DNA of 13,242 nt, from positions 12,501 through 25,742 of the forward strand of contig JABUQX010078592.1 of the NCBI GenBank assembly GCA_015478945.1, read 5' to 3'. The notes beneath the pieces were generated by a model. The model worked only from the letters and a program-made list of their open reading frames with translations, searched no databases and was not told the DNA's origin. The first letter of the stretch is position 1. The number at the start of each line of letters is the position of its first letter. Source of the DNA: Trachelipus rathkii. Its lineage: Eukaryota; Arthropoda; Malacostraca; Isopoda; Trachelipodidae. Positions 7,550 to 13,242 of this stretch are shown piece after piece. A program made the position numbers and the translations under genes.

Positions 7550-8164
7550 AACGATCACTTCAAGAAATATATTTTTGAAATCAGACAACTATGTCTGCTA
7601 TGGAAAACACGGCTAAAACACTGGTAAACTCTATATAAAGGGTCCTCATATCTAAACCTAACAATAAATCATTTCTTCTAAAAATAAATATAAATATAAA
7701 TTGAAAAAGGTTCTTGGGAGGCCTATAATAAAACTTTCAAGTAAAAAATAGTTTAATACCACAAAACTATACACAGATTCACTTCTACTAAGCAGTTAAC
7801 TTTTGATTTTATTTCATTTTATTTTGTTTATATAAGTAAAGAAAAAGCGAAGCATTTAAACCATAAATTTTAAAAGCTGAAGGAAAGTAAATATACAGAA
7901 CCAATTATGAGATTTAGTATTGTCCCTACAGCGGAGTCATGCAAAGGTAATAGTGTGTGTAAGATAAGCAGTCTCGCGTTTGGTATTAAATGATTGAGTT
8001 AACCTTATGTTTTGGTGTAGATTGTAGTTGTGTGTAATGATTAATTCAATTATTATTATTATTAGATTATTCGTTGAGTTAAATATGACTATAATAAAGA
8101 AATAATTGAAGTGTTAATTCTCTATATTAGTAATTAAGCATCACGCTGTATAGCCCGCAAGAAG
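7550..8164. other. AT-rich sequence upstream of the ORP exons, nothing recognised
   Basis: No coding segment with splice signals on the minus strand and no repeat family could be identified. If the ORP gene is complete, this is intron, because its PH domain and linker exons must lie further right or beyond the window. Confidence 0.45.
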
Positions 8165-8706
8165 AGTATGTGACTGAGGTTTGGCCATAGACCTTGCCTT
8201 CGATATTGCGAGCGATAGAAGAAGAGCGACATCTTTCTAGAGTCTAGAACAATTGTGGCCCTGAAGTAGCCAATCAAGGGATTATGATGAAGAAAGTCGA
8301 GCATATATGCGATGGAGAATGAAAGAATGAATGTTGACTGTTCCTAAGATGCTTCTAGCAGCTCTACAAGGGCCGACCCCAAAGCCATAAATGCACCTCG
8401 TCGATCGCTAAAGTGTGATAAGTGGTCTCCTCGAGTCCTCGGTTTACGATAGAAAGCATCTATATGTAAACGTGAACCTCTGATAAATTCTTGAGACTTT
8501 TCCATATGAACAAGTTAAGATATATATCCTCCTCATATAAAATAAGTGAGTATAATAAGTGATGGCTCCTAGGTAAAACTCTGAACTTTCTTTATAAGAC
8601 TTGTATAGTTCATATCTTCTTAACTATACTTTTCTGTTTCCAGTGCATGCTACCCGGTACCATCTTACCCCTGATCTATTGGTAGGATAATAATGAAGGT
8701 GATTAG
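8165..8706 (+). mobile_element. LINE 3' end, copy 3, with probable degraded C-terminal coding part
   Basis: From 8572 to 8706 the sequence follows the same order as copies 1 and 2: GGTAAA, a C/T-rich spacer, CTTTTCTGTTTCCAGTGCATG, a hairpin-forming block, GAAGGTG, then TA repeats. Copy 2 and copy 3 share TTTTCTGTTTCC.GTGCATG almost exactly. Upstream, 8165-8570 is GC-richer than its flanks and contains one short match (RFGH, near 8178) to the WFGHVERM motif near the end of decapod LINE proteins. I could not align the rest, so the coding part is a weak call and the 3' UTR a firm one. Confidence 0.55.
8662..8688 (+). other. terminal stem-loop of LINE copy 3
   Basis: ATCTTACC at 8662-8669 pairs with GGTAGGAT at 8681-8688 with a single G-U wobble, leaving an 11-nt loop. 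The stem sequence differs from the copies at 69-96 and 5286-5317, yet the pairing survives. Confidence 0.5.
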
Positions 8707-8738
<32 letters not shown>

Positions 8739-8848
8739 ATATAATATATATTCATCTTAAATAATATTAATATATATATATATATATATAAATATATATA
8801 TATTAATATTACTTTAATATTATATATTAATTATATTTAATATAATAA
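8707..8848. repeat. TA-rich microsatellite, tail of LINE copy 3
   Basis: About 140 nt made almost only of A and T, mostly TA steps broken by TAAT and ATTA units, starting right after the copy 3 3' end. Confidence 0.85.
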
Positions 8849-9435
8849 TCGAGTTGATAGAGTAAATAAAAAAAAAATTAACTGAATACATATCGATTAT
8901 ATGATCTTACATATTTCTCACTATGTAATATAATCGACGTGCTAGTTCTATTATGTGTAAATATGTTGTGCGTCAAGACATTATTAAGGTACAAGTATGT
9001 ATCGCAGCCTATGAGATAGTGTATTACTGAGCATATTTACTCCGTGTTATACTAATATCAGAATAGCTTTTTAAAATCAATGGTCGTTGTGTGTTTGGTC
9101 GGATAAGTTGATGTTATCCATGAATTGGCCCACAATTGAGCAGCGAGCAAACATTTAAATTTCTGTGATCAAATTTAAAGAAAAACGTTTTATAAGAATA
9201 ATAACATTCAAATTTGATAAAGGTTATGTTAAATGGTGATGAAATCACTTCTCTAATCCCAAAATAGATTGTCAAGTAGGTATATAATAACACACTTTAA
9301 AGAATGATCGGTAAATTCGTCTGTAGAAGATGAATTGATGACGTTATCAGGACTAAGTATAAACAATCAAACAGCTCATAAGCTGTCGGAAAAGTTCTAA
9401 TATGTACTGTATGATAGTGATCTTCCTTTGACCTA
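8849..9435. other. no gene recognised
   Basis: Moderately AT-rich sequence without repeats or a readable coding frame. If the RT fossil at 9436-9621 continues downstream on the minus strand, its later parts would fall here, but I could not find the YADD or later motifs. Confidence 0.4.
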
Positions 9436-9780
9436 TTATAGAGGACTCGTGCTACTTGATGATATTAGATGCCTCAGTAAGGTCTTGACCAGTTCCAAGC
9501 ATATGTACATTATATTCTCCCTCACGCGTTGACGCAATTCCTGAATTGCATTAATAGATCCTGAGCTTTGGGAGCAGAAAAAATATGTGTCTATATAGGT
9601 ATTATTACAGCATAATGACAATTAAGCCCTCATGCACATCGTCCACTCCTAGGTGTCTCTGAATTAATCTTAGTATAATACTGAATACATGGCCACGAAC
9701 CTGTGTTTTATTTCACAATCCTCCTTTATACTCCTCAGATTATGGTTCCAGCTCTATTCATATCATTATTCCCTCCGCAT
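9436..9780 (-). pseudogene. reverse-transcriptase fossil of a second LINE type
   Basis: The minus-strand frame from 9621 to 9436 reads SGSINAIQELRQRVREN, then YICLELVKTLLRH. LINE RTs have GFR.GR.T.DAI..LRQL.EK ... L..VF(V/I)DLEKAYDR at this point, and both the DAI..LRQ and the DLEKAYDR-like stretches line up with correct spacing. The catalytic D of (V/I)DLEKA reads as E in LELVK, so it would be inactive. Upstream (9621-9780) another frame has SIILRLIQRHL, like the KI.ERI...RL segment that comes before. The DAI..LR...E wording differs from the GRGCVDQ type at 410-3125, so this is a separate family, possibly RTE-like. Both ends are indistinct. Confidence 0.48.
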
Positions 9781-9894
9781 GTAAATGGATCTTGTTAAAA
9801 GGAGCGACGTATTTTCAGTCAGGCAGAAGTAAAATTTCTAAATAGTAAAAAGAGATCTATATCGTAAGTGTAAGTTTGAATAAAGAATAGTATA

Positions 9895-9950
9895 TAAGTA
9901 TATATATATATAATATATATATATATCTATACTATATAATTATATATTAA
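9895..9950. repeat. TA-rich microsatellite
   Basis: Alternating TA interrupted by AATA and CTATAC. It is not adjacent to any LINE 3' end that I can see. Confidence 0.8.
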
Positions 9951-10142
9951 GGCATAACAAAGATAGGGACTAACAGCGATGTTTCCGCACTGTGACAAGG
10001 TGTGTTATGTGTACAACACGAATAGATAATGGTTATAACTTATAAAGGTTAATTATGTGTTAATATATGTATATGATATCTAATATTAATTACGATATTT
10101 AGATATTTAAGTTTTTATAATTGGTATTTTTTTGACTCTACT

Positions 10143-10143
10143 C

Positions 10144-10174
<31 letters not shown>

Positions 10175-10235
10175 TATTATATTAATAATTATTATATAAT
10201 AATATTATTATAGTAATATATATATTAGTAATATA
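10143..10235. repeat. TA/TTA microsatellite
   Basis: A clean (TA) run to about 10170 passes into ATTAATAT, TATAAT and ATTATTA variants. Confidence 0.8.
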
Positions 10236-10820
10236 CTATAACTTTTTTAATCTAGTTTGAAGCAGATATAGTGGTTACATAATATTCTCATAGTTTCTAT
10301 CGTAAATATTAGCATGCTAGTATCATTGAGAAGCAATATATAAGTATACTCAAACATTAAGTGAAATAAAATTCACTATTATATAGGCACACACCTTCCA
10401 TACCAAGAAGGGTACAATTCAACAATACTCTACTTAAGAAAATAGGTTTTCTGTGCTTTCACCCTATGGTAAATTTAACAATATATTGGGTTTTAACCCT
10501 ATATTATAAGGAATATGATCTATAATATACAATAGTATTACTGTATATTAAATCTAGCTATCACTTAAATCACTTTATCAGGTATTGAACATATAGAACA
10601 ATTAAGTTACTATCTATTGATGTTTTGAATTTAATTGTATAACTAGATGACACCTGTTTCAGCTACACTTTGAGAACCTATGGTAGATGCTATATTAATT
10701 AGATAAGTGCCCACAATTTTGTGAGGTAACGAAACCAAATGCAGTGTTTATTAATGGAAACATTACCCTATTATACATAATCAGCGTTGGGAAAAAAGAA
10801 TTATTCTTAATAATTAATTT

Positions 10821-11400
10821 ATGCAACTTCCACAATTCTTGAATTTTTTTTTAATATTTAGAAAACTAGTTCGAGAATTTAATGTACGAAATATAGGAAA
10901 GTATTATACTGTAGTAAAAAATTATAAACTTATGAAGATTTTTGTAGGCAATCCAACAATCAGTCCAAAAGGAAAATGTTTGGACGAGTTTCAATATAAA
11001 AGGTTTTTTAATCTATCAATATGGTAAAAATAAAAAAACAAATAATATGATCTGTTCTTGATAACAAGCCATTTTTTAAGGGGTGACAGATATTATGATG
11101 TGTATATATAGCTTGGACTTTTTTTTCCTCTACCTAATAGCCTATTATATAGTACCCAATTGGGAACTGATTCATTAATTATCGATATACATACCAAAAC
11201 AGCACAAAATGCCGTATTATAGATCTCACACAAAGAGTAGGATCATCATAATTTCTCATTTAACCTCAAACCGATGGAACATAAAACTTATAAGTTGAAA
11301 AGATTACATAAAAAAGTAAGCGTAGGCGTATATGGTAGAGATCTATTTATCTGTGCTATAAAAGTCTCTTAAGTGTTAAATAAAGTACGTCAAATATTAT
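10821..11400. other. AT-rich sequence, one 68-codon open frame of doubtful meaning
   Basis: A plus-strand frame is open at 10821-11027 (68 codons, rich in K, N, F, I, Y). I recognise no domain or splice context. At this base composition it is unusual, but not strong evidence for a gene. The rest holds nothing identifiable. Confidence 0.3.
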
Positions 11401-11479
11401 AAGTAGTATATATGTGTGTGTATATATAGTAAAATTAGTGAAGATCTTATATTATTTATTCTATAATATATTTATATTA

Positions 11480-11514
<35 letters not shown>

Positions 11515-11874
11515 TATAATATATTATATATATATTAATATAATATATATATATAAAGTATATACTATAATTATTAGATTATAATATAAATATATATATA
11601 TTTATATATATATTAATATATATAATATATATACTATATATAATATATATTACTATACTATATATATAATAAATATTATATATATATAATATATATAAAC
11701 ATATATATATATTATTTATATACTAATATATTATATATATATATAATATATATATATAATATATATATATATATTAATTATATTTATATATATATATATA
11801 TTAATATATAATTATATATTAATATATTAATTATAATATATATATATAATATAAATATTTATATAAGATATATA
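11401..11874. repeat. long A/T-only composite microsatellite tract
   Basis: Some 470 nt with very few G or C, a mosaic of (TA)n runs, TAAT, ATTA and TATTAATATA units. Many segments are self-complementary, so it could form cruciforms and is prone to assembly collapse or slippage. No transposon end is identified beside it. Confidence 0.88.
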
Positions 11875-12439
11875 TTTCAAGTGTCAAAAATGGAATATAA
11901 AGATATGATGTAAGAAACTTAGAGAAAGGTTAGATTAATATAATGGAGAATTAGGTATTTTCTTCACAGTTATAGTTGAAAAAGAAAGATAAAAATTTTG
12001 GTACTATGAATATCTTTATTAAAAATAAAAATACTTAACCACATCAATGTTAGAAGGCATTTCCATAATTATTAATTCAACTATTTATATTATTCAGTCA
12101 TATAAAACAGCGTGTGAAAATTTTCACTCCTTAGATTTTATAGAATTAATATGTTATTTATATATATTGACAAAAAATTAACCAGAAAGTTTTATTGACA
12201 CAGTTTAACTTACTCATAATAATATATAAGAGTGTGCTGTGCTAATTAAAACCATGTTAAGTGGAATAGTCCAAATTTCGTCATCCTTCGTCCCTCATCT
12301 TTTTTAGGTTATGTATTCCATGCATGTGTCATTTTTTATTTGAGTCCCATTCCAGGGACTCCCAGGTTGTCCATAAGAATATGAAACTATCAAGTTCGAG
12401 TTCTATAAGGCTGAAAACATACACATTGACACCAATATT
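11875..12439. other. AT-rich sequence, no gene recognised
   Basis: No coding frame or repeat family seen, apart from a perfect 7-bp hairpin at 12342-12361. Confidence 0.5.
12342..12361. other. perfect short hairpin
   Basis: GAGTCCC (12342-12348) and GGGACTC (12355-12361) are exact inverted copies around a 6-nt loop ATTCCA. Function unknown. It resembles no known terminator or RNA element, and may be part of an old inverted repeat. Confidence 0.5.
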
Positions 12440-12900
12440 GTGCTATTATGTTTACTAACTCAGCACTACACCGGTTCCAGCGCCGGCTTCGACTCAGACT
12501 CCGGCTATGGTTCATATGCTCCGGCACATGAAGCTTCTCTTCATTCCTTCTTTATTCTTTCTCGGTCTTCTTCTCTTATACATTCCTTGCATTTCTTCGT
12601 TTTTCTTCTGGCTCCGGAACATGAGTCAGCTCAGGCTCCGTTTTCTTCTTCAACTCCGACATTTCATCCGAATCCTGTCGTTTATTTTTTATCTACATAC
12701 TGCCATTTTCTACTTGGGAGGGGGCTCAGCAACCCCCTACATGGGGCGCAACAGCGTGAAACCGATGCTCAGGCTAGCTAACGTCACCGAATGTTGGCAT
12801 AAAAATTTGGGGGGAGATACGATAATTAGAACTTCCAAAAATGAGGGGAAAATGTGGCTTATAAGACTTGTCCCTTACCAGCCCGGTTAGTTAATATCAC
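12440..12900. other. GC-richer block, possibly transposon-derived
   Basis: This block stands out from the AT-rich flanks, with repeated GACTC(A/C)GACTCC, GGCTCCGG and AACTCCGAC motifs at 12490-12665. Such ACTCCGACTCC runs recall the inner side of the MITE-like end at 7100-7119. Two overlapping plus-strand frames are open (12440-12781 and 12507-12890), one very rich in S, H, F and L; neither resembles a known protein. The G5/C5 hairpin at 12719-12738 lies inside. I regard both frames as chance in a repeat-derived block, with low certainty. Confidence 0.35.
12719..12738. other. short G/C hairpin
   Basis: AGGGGG (12719-12724) pairs with CCCCCT (12733-12738) around CTCAGCAA. Meaning unknown. Confidence 0.4.
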
Positions 12901-13135
12901 TACCCGATTATATCGAGTGAGTGTCAAATAATACTATCGAATTTTATTTCGATTGTGTTATCAATGTAATAAGTCAACCATTGCACGTAGAAGGATGATT
13001 TAGATATCGATTTGGGGGTAAAAGGCCATAATTAATTGATTGTAATCATCAGAAATGGTCTACCAATCATTTGAAACCTTCTATGAGCCATAAACCCCTT
13101 TTAGAAGTTAAACACTCTAAGTTCAGGTTAAAAAA
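12901..13135. other. no gene recognised
   Basis: AT-rich sequence with no readable frame or clear repeat. Confidence 0.45.
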
Positions 13136-13188
13136 CTCAGAAAACGGTCATCATGACCTCAAAAACGGTCTCACCGACCTTAGAAACC
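13136..13188. repeat. 21-22-nt tandem repeat, about 2.5 units
   Basis: Units CTCAGAAAACGGTC... (13136-13157, 22 nt) and CTCAAAAACGGTC... (13158-13178, 21 nt) both end in GAC. A third begins CTTAGAAACC before diverging. A small decayed minisatellite. Confidence 0.6.
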
Positions 13189-13242
13189 TTAACTTTGATA
13201 CGTCAAGTGTCGGAATCTAACGATGTGATGAAAATTTCCAAG

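Larger units (their letters stand above)
9781..10820. other. AT-rich sequence with TA tracts, no gene recognised
   Basis: Contains a TA tract at about 9895-9950 and a longer one with TTA/ATA variants at about 10143-10235. The remainder is unique-looking AT-rich sequence with stops in all frames I followed. Confidence 0.5.

Noticed and set aside
12507..12890. 127-codon plus-strand frame with a hydrophobic, signal-peptide-like start
   Set aside because: The hydrophobic start comes from T/C-rich low-complexity sequence, it overlaps another open frame, and no domain or splice signals are evident.

Overview
This window looks like a piece of an animal nuclear genome, most likely a decapod crustacean (shrimp, crab, crayfish). 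It is AT-rich, packed with (TA)n microsatellites, and has a gene broken into short exons with GT-AG introns. It is littered with decayed non-LTR retrotransposon (LINE) sequence of a type I associate, from memory, with decapod genomes. No bacterial operon, CRISPR array, tRNA or rRNA was seen.

The only gene I can support is on the minus strand in the middle. Two consecutive exons (7395-7223 and 6571-6359, read leftwards) encode about 128 residues of the lipid-transfer (ORD) domain of an oxysterol-binding-protein-related protein, closest to the ORP3/ORP6/ORP7 branch. They join in frame across a 651-nt intron. The next exon, which must carry the SHHPP part of the family fingerprint, is not in the 6.3 kb to the left, so the downstream intron runs out of the window. 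A short exon-like segment at 7509-7461 has good splice sites, but its open frame does not match the following exon.

Layout: 1-105 is the 3' end of a LINE followed by a (TA)n tail (106-211). 410-3125 is a long, frameshifted LINE body with recognisable endonuclease and reverse-transcriptase motifs and an odd GC-richer block (about 1410-1600). 3126-5279 is mostly AT-rich non-coding sequence with homopolymer runs and a probable piggyBac-type transposase fossil (3758-3976). 5280-5650 is a better-preserved LINE 3' end on the minus strand, inside the ORP intron. 6359-7509 holds the ORP exons, with a MITE-like inverted-repeat element (6786-7119) in the intron between the two firm ones. 8165-8848 is a third LINE 3' end with a TA tail. 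9436-9780 is an RT fossil of a different LINE type on the minus strand. 9890-12440 is very AT-rich with large A/T-only tracts. 12440-12900 is a GC-richer block that may be transposon-derived, and 13136-13188 is a small 21-22-nt tandem repeat.

The genes do not work together as a system: this is one host gene whose introns and flanks have filled with old transposons. The most informative signals are the three dispersed LINE 3' ends, which share a terminal stem-loop (two of them followed by TA repeats), and the unresolved exon phase in the ORP gene. I found no convincing new biological system.
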